A stretch of 64,000 bases of DNA from Poriferisodalis sp965237655 (GTDB lineage: Bacteria > Actinomycetota > Acidimicrobiia > Acidimicrobiales > Poriferisodalaceae). The position numbers and the translations under genes are program-made. Positions 55,634-64,000 of this stretch are shown in pieces. The DNA lies in the NCBI RefSeq assembly GCF_965237655.1, contig NZ_CBDEGB010000002.1:1550001-1614000 (forward strand), written 5' to 3'. The notes beneath the pieces were generated by a model. The model searched no databases. It worked only from the letters and a program-made list of their open reading frames with translations, and was not told the origin of the DNA. Position 1 is the first letter of the stretch. Each line of letters begins with the position of its first letter.

Positions 55634-58204
55634 TCACCTCTTGGGGACGATCGTGAAGACGGGCGAGATCGCGTAGAGCGACAGCAGCGTCTCCCGAGGG
55701 CGCGCCACGTACCCGGAACTCACGTCGACGGCACCGATAGGGGCGTAGTTGTCGTTGGGATCGTTCGGCGTGCCGACGGCGACCATCTCCATGGGCGAGT
55801 TCGTGCCCATCGGGAGTTCCGGATGCGAGGCGCCTTGGGCGTCGCACCCGGTCCAGATCGTGTGGCTCCTGTCAACGCTCCAGAAGTGGCTCGGGTAGAA
55901 GTAGGCGGTGTTCCCGGTGTTCGTCCGCGCGTCGATCGCAGCGGTGCAGACCACCGCCTTGAACTCCGGAGCGACGCTCCGCATCACCCGATCGGTGAAT
56001 GGCCCCCGTGTTTCATCCCGTTTACTCCGGCCAGAGGCTTCGAACTGGACAAGTTCGTTGTATTCCTCTATGTCCCCGGACATGGCGCCCGTTGCGTGGT
56101 GTGTGACGAAGACCACCCTGAACTGGTCCCCGACACGGGCGTCGTGCGGTGTGTGGAGCCAGTCTGGGGTCACTTGGTATCCGCCGCTCACGAAGCTGAC
56201 GCTGCCCACGAAGCTGCCCTCAACCGCCTCGCCGTATACGGCGATCTCCAGCGCGTGGCTATCTGTGGACACGGACACGCTGTTCAGGTCGGCGCCGCTA
56301 TAGAACGCTTCCGCCGGGCCGAAGCCGTTGAGCGTCTCGGGATGATCCTCGTCGTCGCTCGAGGTCCGCTGCAGCCTGTGCCCCTCGCCGCTGCGGTGGG
56401 TCCAGACCATCACGTAGGAGGTGCCGGGGGCCAGCCTCGTTCCCGTCGGCGCCTCGAAGAAGCTGAGCTCCCCTGCCGCGTATCCGTCGGGGCTGACAAG
56501 GTCGAACAGCTTGTCGCCCGGCTTCCCGTTCGAATCGGCGTGCACGGCCACCGACACCGACGACGATCCGTCGGGTATCTGCGCGTTGCTGTTCGAGTCG
56601 TCGGAGCCTTCGACGTTGACGCCGATGCCCTGCAACCGGTACCCGTACGTGCTGGGTCCGGTCGTGAAGCCCTGCGACACCACGTCATTGGTGGAGTCGA
56701 CGGTGGCGTAGCTGTCGTCTGCCTGCCTCAGGTTCGACACCATCGCGTCGAGCGGCTCCCCGTCGACGGCCATCACCGGCGTGGGGCATGCGACATCCCC
56801 ATGAGCTGAGAGGGTCACGCCTGGCGCCGACGGAGTGTCCGTGTAGTTGGCTACTTCGGAGCAAACTATGCGGGACAGGGTGACGCCTCCCCGTGTATGA
56901 GCCGGGGTGTCACCAACAATGCTCTGGACGGTCATGTCGAAGACGTATGAACTGCTACCGGCCACGGTTGCGCCTTGGAGAGCCGCCCATTCAGACATGC
57001 CAGCCGGGGAAGCCAGGCTCAGCGGGGCATCCACCAGGTCTCCTTGGGCAGATGCATAGGGCAGGCTGAACAGCGTGTCGCCCGAGCTGTTTTGCAGGTC
57101 GAACGGGATGCCAAAGAAGCCGCCCGTAGCTGCTGCATCGTCCGCCGTCACAGAAACACCGCGGATGAGGTAGCGGTCCGCTGATCCGACAGTCATCTCG
57201 AAGCAGCAGTCGTCGCCTGCCGAGATTATTTCTTGGTCACCCGTGAATCCCGTGAAGTTCGCAGCCAGGACGCCGCGGTCCCGCCTCGAGCCCTCGAGGG
57301 CCAGGCGCAGCGCGCCGCCGCGCGTCGCGGGACCATCCCAGCGTCCGGTCGAACCCAGCGCTCGCACCATCGCATTGTTGAAGAGGACGGCCTCCGGCTC
57401 GCCGCCCGGATCCTCACCGTCCGATGCCGTCTCCATGATCGACAGCGAGGAGCCAAAACCCGACAGCACGATGAAGTAGTTGACATTCGGGTACGCGAAC
57501 GCCCCTTCAGGAGCCGTGAACTTGTTCAGGCCGGCCCCGAAGGAGGCCGGGCTGTCGAACTCGAACAGCTCGCGTTGCACACTCGAAGCGCCTTGAACGA
57601 TCGTCCCAGAAGGGCCGCCGATCCACAGCGAGACGGTCAGATCAGACGGCGCGGCGGCCAAGTCGATCGAGACGCTGGAGATTTCGTAGCCCTGGCCGTG
57701 ACTGCCCAGCCTGAACCCCATGGCGTACTGCTGGGTGATATCCGACTCGAACGCCGACGACTGGCCAACGTTGCTGACCAGCCGCGTGGTTGGTACGGAC
57801 AGCAGCACCAGCACCGTGGCGGCGTTGGACGAGCGACTCGTCACCCCATCCCTGATCGCCTGTACCTGGTAGTTGTAGCGCACTCCGGGCTCCGTGGCCG
57901 TGGCGTCGAAGTACGTGGTATCGGTCGTGCCGGTGTCGGACACCAGCGTCGTGAGCGTCTGTTCGCCCCGGTTGGGCCGGCGGCGCAGGATCTCGTAGCC
58001 GTCCACGGATTCGTCATTCTCGGTGGGCCGGTCCCACGTGAGCTCCACCCCGCCTTGCACCAAGCGGGCCAAAAGGTTGGAGGGTGGCGTGCGCTCGTCC
58101 TGGGCCTGGGCCTGGGCCGTTGCTCCCGGGCCGATCAGGGCGACGAGGACCGCCGTCCCGATGAGCAGCATGGAGAGCGGCGCCAGGCGCCGCGAGCCGG
58201 TCAC
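55634..58204 (-). CDS. Large secreted protein with a fibronectin type III domain
   Basis: 856 residues, GTG start at 58204. The signal peptide (residues 1-33, ending ATAQAQAQ) is followed by an FN3 domain (PPSNLLARLVQGGVELTW, YQVQAIRDG at about 40-130). At least two copies of a beta-sandwich module follow, of the type QGF-x-TG-x-x-x-x-GY-x-L (QYAMGFRLGSHGQGYEI and SQGFTTGPSTYGYRL). The C-terminal region is of unknown fold. No anchor motif or membrane helix at the end, so it may be released. Probably paralogous to the ruined gene downstream. Confidence 0.8.
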   Translation of the reverse strand: MTGSRRLAPLSMLLIGTAVLVALIGPGATAQAQAQDERTPPSNLLARLVQGGVELTWDRPTENDESVDGYEILRRRPNRGEQTLTTLVSDTGTTDTTYFDATATEPGVRYNYQVQAIRDGVTSRSSNAATVLVLLSVPTTRLVSNVGQSSAFESDITQQYAMGFRLGSHGQGYEISSVSIDLAAAPSDLTVSLWIGGPSGTIVQGASSVQRELFEFDSPASFGAGLNKFTAPEGAFAYPNVNYFIVLSGFGSSLSIMETASDGEDPGGEPEAVLFNNAMVRALGSTGRWDGPATRGGALRLALEGSRRDRGVLAANFTGFTGDQEIISAGDDCCFEMTVGSADRYLIRGVSVTADDAAATGGFFGIPFDLQNSSGDTLFSLPYASAQGDLVDAPLSLASPAGMSEWAALQGATVAGSSSYVFDMTVQSIVGDTPAHTRGGVTLSRIVCSEVANYTDTPSAPGVTLSAHGDVACPTPVMAVDGEPLDAMVSNLRQADDSYATVDSTNDVVSQGFTTGPSTYGYRLQGIGVNVEGSDDSNSNAQIPDGSSSVSVAVHADSNGKPGDKLFDLVSPDGYAAGELSFFEAPTGTRLAPGTSYVMVWTHRSGEGHRLQRTSSDDEDHPETLNGFGPAEAFYSGADLNSVSVSTDSHALEIAVYGEAVEGSFVGSVSFVSGGYQVTPDWLHTPHDARVGDQFRVVFVTHHATGAMSGDIEEYNELVQFEASGRSKRDETRGPFTDRVMRSVAPEFKAVVCTAAIDARTNTGNTAYFYPSHFWSVDRSHTIWTGCDAQGASHPELPMGTNSPMEMVAVGTPNDPNDNYAPIGAVDVSSGYVARPRETLLSLYAISPVFTIVPKR

Positions 58205-58350
58205 GACTTACACCCGGCCTGCCGACATCTTCCATAAGTCGGGGGGGGACGCCCGCGCAATCTGGGCCGAGGCGTTCACACTGTGTGACACATGATCATG
58301 AATATCTGAATTTAGCGCATAAGGCTCATGACGGGGCCCCGCTAGTTTGG

Positions 58351-58382
58351 TCCAGCCGGATCCAAATCAGGGACCCCTGTCA
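58351..58382 (+). repeat. Direct repeat, right copy
   Basis: Partner of 50651-50682 (27 of 32 bases identical). The dyad here is TTTGGTCC and GGATCCAAA. Similar tips occur on some IS elements, so the two copies may be scars of an older element, but this is speculation. Confidence 0.6.
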
Positions 58383-58454
58383 GAATCATGCCGTTCTGGC
58401 AATGGACGTGTGCGACTTCGGCCTACTGGATGAGCGTCTTGGGCGGCCGATCAG

Positions 58455-60140
58455 CTAGCCCTGATTATTCACGAGAATGCCTGTTCAGGGTTTATGGGTT
58501 GTGTTTTGGTGTGTCGGGCGGGTTTGTCGGCTTGACGGGACCCGGTGGGTGTTGTTTGGTGCCGCTGGGGTGGTCGCAGGGCCGGTGTTGGACCCTGACA
58601 TGGGTGTGTGGGCGCGACGGGTCGGCCGCCGCGTGAGCGGCGCTGTTGGCGGCTGGGGGTGCGGGGTGCTCAGTTGGGGTGCTGGGCGGCGAGCAGGCTT
58701 CGGGTGCCGGGGTGTGCGGTGGGGAGCCGCAGCCAGGTGCGTCGGCCGGTTTCGCATACGAGCGCGGGCAGGTGCCACAGCTGCCAGCGGAGCCGTTTGG
58801 GTGCCGCGCGTTTGAGCGGTCCGGCAAGGCGCTGTGTCTGGAACCAGTGCACGAGCGCGGCGCTGATCATGCACAGCGCTGCCCATGCACAGTTGGCGTC
58901 CCAGGCTGTGAAGGGCATGCGGGCCAGTCCGCTGTCTTTGAGGCGGGCTATGGCGTCCTCGACGTCGGCGTGCTTGCGCATGAGACGGTCGAGCCGGGCG
59001 GGGCTGCCCGCAGCGTCGGTGAGGAATCCCCAGTAGCGGAAGTTCTCGGACGCGAACAGGCTGCGCTGCGCGCCCGGATGCAAGGGCTCGCGTCGGATGA
59101 TCAGCCGTGTCCGCGCTGGCCAGCCCGACAGGTCCACCAGGTCGGTGAGCTCGGCGACGTGCGCTTTGGGATGCCGCTGTTTGGGGTTCGGCACCCCCGG
59201 CGTCCACCGCCCTGGGTCGCAGCGGGCCGCAGCGATCGCGGCGTCGATGCCTGCTGTGGCCCGGGCGGACATGAAAAACGTCACGTTGCGGTCCCTGCAC
59301 GCCGCGGCGATACGCGCCGAACAGCCTCCTGAGTCCAAGCGCAGCACCATCTCGCGTCCTGCGAGCGCCAGATCGTCGCCTGCCCGATGGCCTGCCGCGT
59401 CAGCGTCGGGCAGCACCGATATCGCAGCGTCGAGCACCTCGACGTGATCGGCGATGCTGTTCGCGGCCGCGTTGCCCGGGCGCAGCTTCGCCCACAACGG
59501 CTCCCCGTCCGCGGTCGAGCAGATCATCGGGTGGAACCCGTACCCGCCCTTGAAATGCGGCGCCGCACCCGCCTTGTTGGGCGAGTGGACCTCCACCAGC
59601 GTCGAGTCGATGTCGACCACCAACGGACCCGAACCGCGGCGCTGGGACCACACTCGCTCACGCGCCTCGGCCGCGGCTGCCCACAGCCCGCCCAGCGCCG
59701 AGGCGTCGATGCCCCGCAGCGCCCGATACAGCGTCGAGTCCGACCCCACCGCCCCGAACAGCTCCCGCTGAGACCGCAGATGCTCGATATCTGTGCACGC
59801 CTCACCGCCGCCGGCGAGCACCAACAGCAAATGCGTCAACAGCCGGCCCCGGTCATGGACCGGGGCGCGCTCGCCGCGGCGCGGCACCGCCGCCGACAGC
59901 GCCTCGGTCAGCCCGACCCGGTCCGCGAAACCGCCCAAAGCGAACAGCCCCGCACCCCACACCACCCGATCCCCGCCGCCTGCCAGACGCGCGTTTGTCA
60001 CACTGCTAAGTTTCACCTCGGAGATGCCCCCCTGAACTGCCGACCGCGTGCCTCGACAACACGCATCGTCGCAGATCAGAGGGGCTTTTCCGCGGACTCA
60101 CACACCCAAGCCCACCAGACTCATGAAAAATCAGGGCTAG
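58455..60140 (-). mobile_element. IS1380-family insertion sequence with CTAG duplication
   Basis: The element proper is 58459-60136 (1678 bases) with tips CCCTGATTATTCACGAG on the left and CCCTGATTTTTCATGAG read from the right end, 15 of 17 identical. CTAG flanks both ends (58455-58458 and 60137-60140), a 4-base target duplication. One transposase gene fills most of it; about 200 bases at the left end do not code. Confidence 0.88.
58670..60016 (-). CDS. IS1380-family transposase
   Basis: 448 residues, GTG start at 60016. Family DDE features: VDIDSTLVEVHSPNKAG with the first Asp, GGYGFHPMICS, VLRLDSGGCSARI with the second Asp and FMSARATAG, and the later ENFRYWGFLTDA with AARMRKHADVE-like (LMRKHADVEDAI) containing the Glu. 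The frame is intact, so the element may be able to move. Confidence 0.93.
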   Translation of the reverse strand: MKLSSVTNARLAGGGDRVVWGAGLFALGGFADRVGLTEALSAAVPRRGERAPVHDRGRLLTHLLLVLAGGGEACTDIEHLRSQRELFGAVGSDSTLYRALRGIDASALGGLWAAAAEARERVWSQRRGSGPLVVDIDSTLVEVHSPNKAGAAPHFKGGYGFHPMICSTADGEPLWAKLRPGNAAANSIADHVEVLDAAISVLPDADAAGHRAGDDLALAGREMVLRLDSGGCSARIAAACRDRNVTFFMSARATAGIDAAIAAARCDPGRWTPGVPNPKQRHPKAHVAELTDLVDLSGWPARTRLIIRREPLHPGAQRSLFASENFRYWGFLTDAAGSPARLDRLMRKHADVEDAIARLKDSGLARMPFTAWDANCAWAALCMISAALVHWFQTQRLAGPLKRAAPKRLRWQLWHLPALVCETGRRTWLRLPTAHPGTRSLLAAQHPN

Positions 60141-60670
60141 ACGGCGAGGGCTCGCAGACGCGCGACCCGATGGTCGTCACCGCCGAGGTAACGGACGAGC
60201 ACGCCGAGCACGGCCTCGTGGTCGAGCGTGCCGGCCGAATTCATGTCCTCGAGATCGGCCCAGTCTCTGGTCCGGTCGAAGAAAGCCTTGAACACGGCCA
60301 GGTCCCGGCAGGCAAGGAAGGGGATGTCGGCGCCGCCGAATTGCTCAATTCGGGCTCGGCCTGCGGCGGCCTCGTGGAACGATGTGGTGTTGAAGAAGAT
60401 GTCCAGGGGTGTCGTGTCCCACCACAGCCGGCTCTGACCGTCGGCGCTCAGTTCACGCCGGTTGTCGTCAGTCACCGCCACACCTGCGGGGAGAGCCGTC
60501 AGCGCCCATTCGATGTGGTCGATGCTGATGAAGAGATTCACGTCTATGTCGATGGTCCCCCGGGCCTGCTGGGTGCACCAAGCGAGGGCCAGCGCGCCAC
60601 CGAACGCGTGGGGTATGTCGGCCTCGTCCAAGGCACGATGGAGAGCGACGACACGCTCGACCAGATTCAT
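60137..60670 (-). CDS. Nucleotidyltransferase-like protein, probable toxin of a toxin-antitoxin pair
   Basis: 177 residues. The nucleotidyltransferase motif is visible: GGALALAW with Gly24-Gly25, then Asp41-x-Asp43 in GTIDIDV. The later RDLAVFKAFFDRTRDWADLEDM is typical of AbiEii-like and related minimal nucleotidyltransferases (Lys-x-x-x-x-R-x-KD-x-x-D). The start overlaps the stop of the Xre gene by four bases. The stop codon TAG lies inside the CTAG duplication of the IS1380 element, so the gene is just spared. Confidence 0.8.
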   Translation of the reverse strand: MNLVERVVALHRALDEADIPHAFGGALALAWCTQQARGTIDIDVNLFISIDHIEWALTALPAGVAVTDDNRRELSADGQSRLWWDTTPLDIFFNTTSFHEAAAGRARIEQFGGADIPFLACRDLAVFKAFFDRTRDWADLEDMNSAGTLDHEAVLGVLVRYLGGDDHRVARLRALAV

Positions 60671-60984
60671 CGTCCGAACACAGGGAACTTGAGCTTCGAG
60701 GAGTGGCGAGATGGGAACTCGGCGGCCAGCTCCAGGACAGCAGCCAACTCGGTACCCCTGCCCAGCCGGCCGTCGCCCCGCATCCGAGGGTTGAGCTCCC
60801 GGTCGAGGGCGAACCCGGCGGCTTCGACGATGCGATCGACAGTGGAGGCCGACGGTGACTTGGCGCTCGACTCGTAAGCGGCGATCGCCGAGTGTGAGGT
60901 TCCGGCGCGGGCAGCCAGCTCTCGCAGAGTGAGACCGGCTCGAGATCGGGCGGAACGGATCACTTGGGCCGCATTCACCTCCAT
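60667..60984 (-). CDS. Xre-family regulator, probable antitoxin
   Basis: 105 residues. The N-terminal helix-turn-helix reads IRSARSRAGLTLRELAARAG and TSHSAIAAYESSAKSPSAST, the standard Xre/Cro fold. The C-terminal part is a short tail that could bind the partner. It is translationally coupled to the nucleotidyltransferase gene. A perfect palindrome ends three bases... precisely two bases before its ATG, so strong autoregulation and a leaderless or very short leader mRNA are likely. Confidence 0.85.
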   Translation of the reverse strand: MEVNAAQVIRSARSRAGLTLRELAARAGTSHSAIAAYESSAKSPSASTVDRIVEAAGFALDRELNPRMRGDGRLGRGTELAAVLELAAEFPSRHSSKLKFPVFGR

Positions 60985-60986
60985 AA

Positions 60987-61006
60987 TGGTATCTGATCAG
61001 ATACCA
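60987..61006. promoter_or_regulatory. Perfect 20-bp palindrome before the Xre gene
   Basis: TGGTATCTGATCAGATACCA lies two bases upstream of the ATG at 60984-60982, where a ribosome site would normally be. It is the likely binding site of the Xre protein. Confidence 0.8.
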
Positions 61007-61026
61007 AGAACCAAATACAGAGACAC

Positions 61027-62274
61027 TCAGCAGGATTTGATGAGGCGTAGCCCGTAGATGGCTTCCATTTCGCGCAGCTCGTCGAGCACTTTGCGTGGCG
61101 GCTGGCGCGACACGCGGATGGTGGCAACGGCTGCATGGTGCTTCGGCCCGGCCAAGATCTCGTTGCGCATTTGCAAGACGTTGATCCCGCTCGCCCTCAA
61201 CGCCATCAGAATGCCTGCGAGCACACCGACCTGATCACGATGTCGAACCACGATGGTGCTGCGACCTAGGGGCCGCTCCGCACGATTCACGCAGTTCAGC
61301 ACTTCGCCGGTCGAGAACGCCTCGAGGACTTCCACGACACCGTCGGCAATGTCCTCTGAGGCTTGCATAGTGGAGGCCCCGATGTGATGCGTGCCGGTCA
61401 CACTTGGGTGCGACGCCAGCGGCGAGCGCCAGTTCGGCTCGGCTCCAGAGGGCTCCCCCTGGAAGACGTCGAGCCCTGCCCGCATGCCCCGCTCATCGAG
61501 TGCCCGCAGCAACGCCCCCTCGTCGACGATCTCGCCGCGGGATGTGTTGAGCAGGATCGCACCGTCGGGCATCTTCGCCAGAAACTCTGCATCCACGAGG
61601 CCGCACGTCTCGGGGTTGGCAGGCAGGTGCAGCGAGACGATGTCGGCTCCGGCCAGCAGGCTGTCCCAGTCGGGAACGACCTCAATCTCGTGCCGCTTCA
61701 TCTCGGCGAGCAAAGCGTTCGAGCGATCCGAGCGATACAGCGCCGACACCTCGATGCCGAACGCGACGGCACGGCGGGCTACCTCGATGCCGATGTCGCC
61801 CATGCCCACGACGGCCATTCGCCGACCCTTCAGGCCAGAGGCGCCCATGTACTGGGCCTTGTTCCAGCGGCCCTCGTGCAGGTCCGAGGTGGCGTCGGGG
61901 ATCTGGCGGTCGATGGCCAGCAGCAAGCCCATCGTCAGCTCGGCAACCGCCACGGCGTTGCGCCCTGGCACATTGCAGACGTACACGCCGAACTTGCTGG
62001 CCCCGTCGCAGTCGACCGTGTCGGTTCCGGCGCCGGCGCGCAGCACCATGGCGAGCCGATCGGCAGCCTTGAACACCTTCCGCTTCACCTCGGTGCTGCG
62101 CACGACCAGGACTTCGACGCCCTCGATGTGCTCGGCAAGTTCCTCGGCGGTCAGCTCGGGCTTAACGATGCAGTGGTGGCCCGAAGCCTCGAGCCGGCCG
62201 AGACGGCCGGTATCGATATTGTCGGCAAAGAGAATGTGCATCGGCGTCACCGCTGGGACAGGGTTCGCGGTCAT
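61027..62274 (-). CDS. serA: D-3-phosphoglycerate dehydrogenase with ACT domain
   Basis: 415 residues. The NAD-binding domain has VVGMGDIGIEVARRAVAFG. Catalytic residues: Arg in NTSRGEIVDE, Glu in DVFQGEPS and His in GTHHIGAST. The C-terminal 75 residues form an ACT domain (IVVRHRDQVGVLAGILMALRASGINV) for serine feedback. It catalyses the first step of serine synthesis. It stands alone on the minus strand. A separate later ATG (MHILFADN) could be the true start. Confidence 0.92.
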   Translation of the reverse strand: MTANPVPAVTPMHILFADNIDTGRLGRLEASGHHCIVKPELTAEELAEHIEGVEVLVVRSTEVKRKVFKAADRLAMVLRAGAGTDTVDCDGASKFGVYVCNVPGRNAVAVAELTMGLLLAIDRQIPDATSDLHEGRWNKAQYMGASGLKGRRMAVVGMGDIGIEVARRAVAFGIEVSALYRSDRSNALLAEMKRHEIEVVPDWDSLLAGADIVSLHLPANPETCGLVDAEFLAKMPDGAILLNTSRGEIVDEGALLRALDERGMRAGLDVFQGEPSGAEPNWRSPLASHPSVTGTHHIGASTMQASEDIADGVVEVLEAFSTGEVLNCVNRAERPLGRSTIVVRHRDQVGVLAGILMALRASGINVLQMRNEILAGPKHHAAVATIRVSRQPPRKVLDELREMEAIYGLRLIKSC

Positions 62275-62397
62275 AGCGCCGCCGCAGCGGCCGGGACATG
62301 TACCCGCATGTCTAGCCAGTGTGCCAAACGCGCGGCCCTGCGCGGTGACACCTGTGTTTCCTCCTCTTGCCCGCTGTGCTCACGGGCCGCTCGGCCT

Positions 62398-62724
62398 CTA
62401 CAACAGTTGTCCCACGTCCAAGACAAGCAGGATCACCAGCAGCACGATGATCCCGGCGTTGAGCACGCTCACGGGCCATTTCCAACGGTGATCGGAGTTC
62501 CACTGCCGCCTGATGCTGGCGACGTTCGCCCACAGTGCGACCAGCGAGATGGGAATGCCCACGGCAGGTCCGACGCCCGGCGCCAGCCCGATAAACGGTG
62601 CGACGAACGGGAGGATCACGTAGGCGAGCGTGCAGCGGATCGCGGAGATCAGAATCGAGAACCGCAGCGATCGGGCGCTGGCCTCATCGAGCTCTGAAGC
62701 TGCGGTTGCAGCGGTTCCGGTCAC
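62398..62724 (-). CDS. Small membrane protein of unknown function
   Basis: 108 residues with three membrane segments (RCTLAYVILPFVAPFIGLAP, GPAVGIPISLVALWANVASI and SVLNAGIIVLLVILLVLDV). The RRQWNSDHRWKW loop between the last two is conserved-looking and basic. Such small proteins are common next to metabolic genes in actinobacteria. No function can be given. Confidence 0.7.
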   Translation of the reverse strand: MTGTAATAASELDEASARSLRFSILISAIRCTLAYVILPFVAPFIGLAPGVGPAVGIPISLVALWANVASIRRQWNSDHRWKWPVSVLNAGIIVLLVILLVLDVGQLL

Positions 62725-62866
62725 GGTGGCCCATTCTCGCAGCCCGTCCCCCCGTCACCACCCAGGTTGCAGCAGCCACAGGCTGCCGGGGTGCCGCCGG
62801 GACGCTGGCAGCCGGTTGGCGAAGCGCCACTACCATCATCGGCAATCCACGGACTCAGGGGGAAGC

Positions 62867-64000
62867 ATGGCCGGTGCACTTGACGGAATTCGCGTTCTGG
62901 ACCTGTCCACGCTGGTGCAGGGTCCCCAAGCCGCCGAGATGCTGCACGACCTCGGCGCCGAGGTGATCAAGATCGAGCTGCCGGGCATCGGCGACGTGGG
63001 CCGCCACGTGGACATGCTCGAGGATTTCGGCCACACGTCAGTGTTCATTGCCTGCAACCGGGGCAAGCGATCGGTGACGCTCGATCTGCGCGTCGAGGCG
63101 GGGCGGGAGGCATTCCTGCGCCTGGTGGAGACCTCCGACGTGGTCCTGTCGAACTTCAAGCCGGGCACGCTTGACGAGTGGGGCCTGAGCTACGACGAAC
63201 TGGCCGAAGTGAACCCCAGGATCATCTGGGCGGCAGGCAGCTTCTTGGGCCCCGTCGGGCCTGACGCCCAGCGCGAGGGTGCCGACATTGCAGGACAGGC
63301 CTCAGGCGGCGTGATTGCCTCCAGCGGGTATGACGGCGGGCCGCTGTCGACCTATGGCTCGCTCGTGGCCGACCATTGCGGCTCGCAGAACCTCCAGACC
63401 GGGGTTATTGCCGCGCTGTACGCCCGGGAGCGCACCGGCCTGGGCCAGCGAGTCGACGTCAGCCTGCTGGGCGGGCAGATCTGGCTGCAAGCGGTCGAGT
63501 ACACCCATCTGCTGCTCACTGGCAACGAGGCAGGGCGCTCGAACGGCGGGCATCCCCTGGTCCATGCGCTGTACGGCATCTTCCCCACTGCCGACGGCTA
63601 CATCGCCATGGCGGGCTGCCCAGAGCACCTGTGGCCAGGCATGTGCAGGGCCATCGAGCGTCTCGACATGGTGGACCATCCGACGTTCAACGCCTATTTC
63701 GTGAGCCGGGAAGTGGCCGCCGAGATGCGGGCGTTCTTCATCGAGGTGTTCGAGACACGCACCACCGAGGAATGGTCGAAGCGGCTCGAAGCCGAGGAGC
63801 AGAGGTTCTGCCCGGTCCGCTCGCACTCCGAAGTGGTGGCCAGTGACCAGCCGTATGCCAACGGCTACCTGGGCAAGGCCGACCATGACGAGTGGGGCGA
63901 GCAGACCTGGGTGGGCTGCCCCATCACCATGAGCGACACGCCCACGCGGTTCAGCAACCAGGTGGCCGAGCTCGGACAGCACACCGAGGAGGTGCTGCTC
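62867..64000 (+). CDS. CaiB/BaiF (class III) CoA-transferase, cut by window end
   Basis: 378 codons remain open to the window edge from the ATG at 62867, with AGGGGGAAG just upstream. The N-terminus LDGIRVLDLSTLVQGPQAAEMLHDLGAEVIKIELPG is diagnostic when followed through. Later family parts are NRGKRSVTLDLR, FKPGTLDEWGLSYDEL and GGIASSSG-like GGVIASSGYDGGP, near the catalytic Asp region, then GQRVDVSLL. It transfers CoA between carboxylic acids. The partner acids are unknown and the C-terminus lies outside the window. Confidence 0.92.
   Translation, partial: MAGALDGIRVLDLSTLVQGPQAAEMLHDLGAEVIKIELPGIGDVGRHVDMLEDFGHTSVFIACNRGKRSVTLDLRVEAGREAFLRLVETSDVVLSNFKPGTLDEWGLSYDELAEVNPRIIWAAGSFLGPVGPDAQREGADIAGQASGGVIASSGYDGGPLSTYGSLVADHCGSQNLQTGVIAALYARERTGLGQRVDVSLLGGQIWLQAVEYTHLLLTGNEAGRSNGGHPLVHALYGIFPTADGYIAMAGCPEHLWPGMCRAIERLDMVDHPTFNAYFVSREVAAEMRAFFIEVFETRTTEEWSKRLEAEEQRFCPVRSHSEVVASDQPYANGYLGKADHDEWGEQTWVGCPITMSDTPTRFSNQVAELGQHTEEVLL

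Noticed and set aside
55634..58204. Sortase or membrane anchor in the FN3 protein
   Set aside because: No LPxTG-like motif or C-terminal hydrophobic helix is present.

Overview
The window is a GC-rich, densely packed chromosomal segment. Genes often overlap as ATGA or GTGA, GTG starts are common and there are no tRNA or rRNA genes. The gene families and the high GC point to an actinobacterium, most likely of the Acidimicrobiia type; this is inferred from content and not proved. A 28-bp site at 16182-16209 looks like a chromosomal dif site, so the window may span the replication terminus.

Layout. 1-9 kb: the start of a glycerophosphodiester phosphodiesterase gene, Tat export genes, a Ski2-type helicase, a tandem ThyX-like protein, a GNAT protein and a Nudix protein. 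9-14 kb: a ParC/ParE-like type II topoisomerase pair. 14-17 kb: a AAA ATPase, a VapBC toxin-antitoxin pair with a palindromic operator, the dif candidate and a lytic transglycosylase. 17-26 kb: an N-acyl-D-amino-acid deacylase-type amidohydrolase, a DsbA-like protein, a SNF2 ATPase and prolyl-tRNA synthetase.

26-50 kb is dominated by one-carbon catabolism. A corrinoid methyltransferase operon (corrinoid protein, DUF1638 protein, pterin methyltransferase, RACo-like activator, non-pyrrolysine MttB homologue) would move methyl groups from a quaternary or tertiary amine, for example glycine betaine, to tetrahydrofolate. A dimethylglycine/sarcosine dehydrogenase-like flavoprotein with its own ETF would remove further methyl groups. 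MetF-like reductase, formate-THF ligase and an NAD-linked formate dehydrogenase would finish oxidation to CO2. The formate dehydrogenase catalytic gene has an in-frame TGA exactly at the selenocysteine position, followed by a SECIS-like hairpin. An IclR-type regulator sits in the cluster. The same 37-bp double-dyad site (TGTTCY-N7-RGAACA sharing one base with AGTTCC-N7-GGNACA) lies before the corrinoid operon, between iclR and the formate dehydrogenase operon, and between the flavoprotein and formate-THF ligase operons. This indicates one regulon. Genes for a CWB2/beta-propeller/M6 protease and two transporters lie in between.

50-64 kb is accessory. A large surface-protein gene is ruined by a frameshift, two nonsense codons and a 2.7-kb IS1595-type element. 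That element carries a cytosine methyltransferase, an HNH nuclease and a small gene, and is bounded by inverted tips and an 8-bp target duplication. Next come an intact secreted FN3 protein, an IS1380 element with a CTAG duplication, an Xre/nucleotidyltransferase toxin-antitoxin-like pair with a perfect 20-bp palindrome, serA, a small membrane protein and a CoA-transferase gene cut by the window end.
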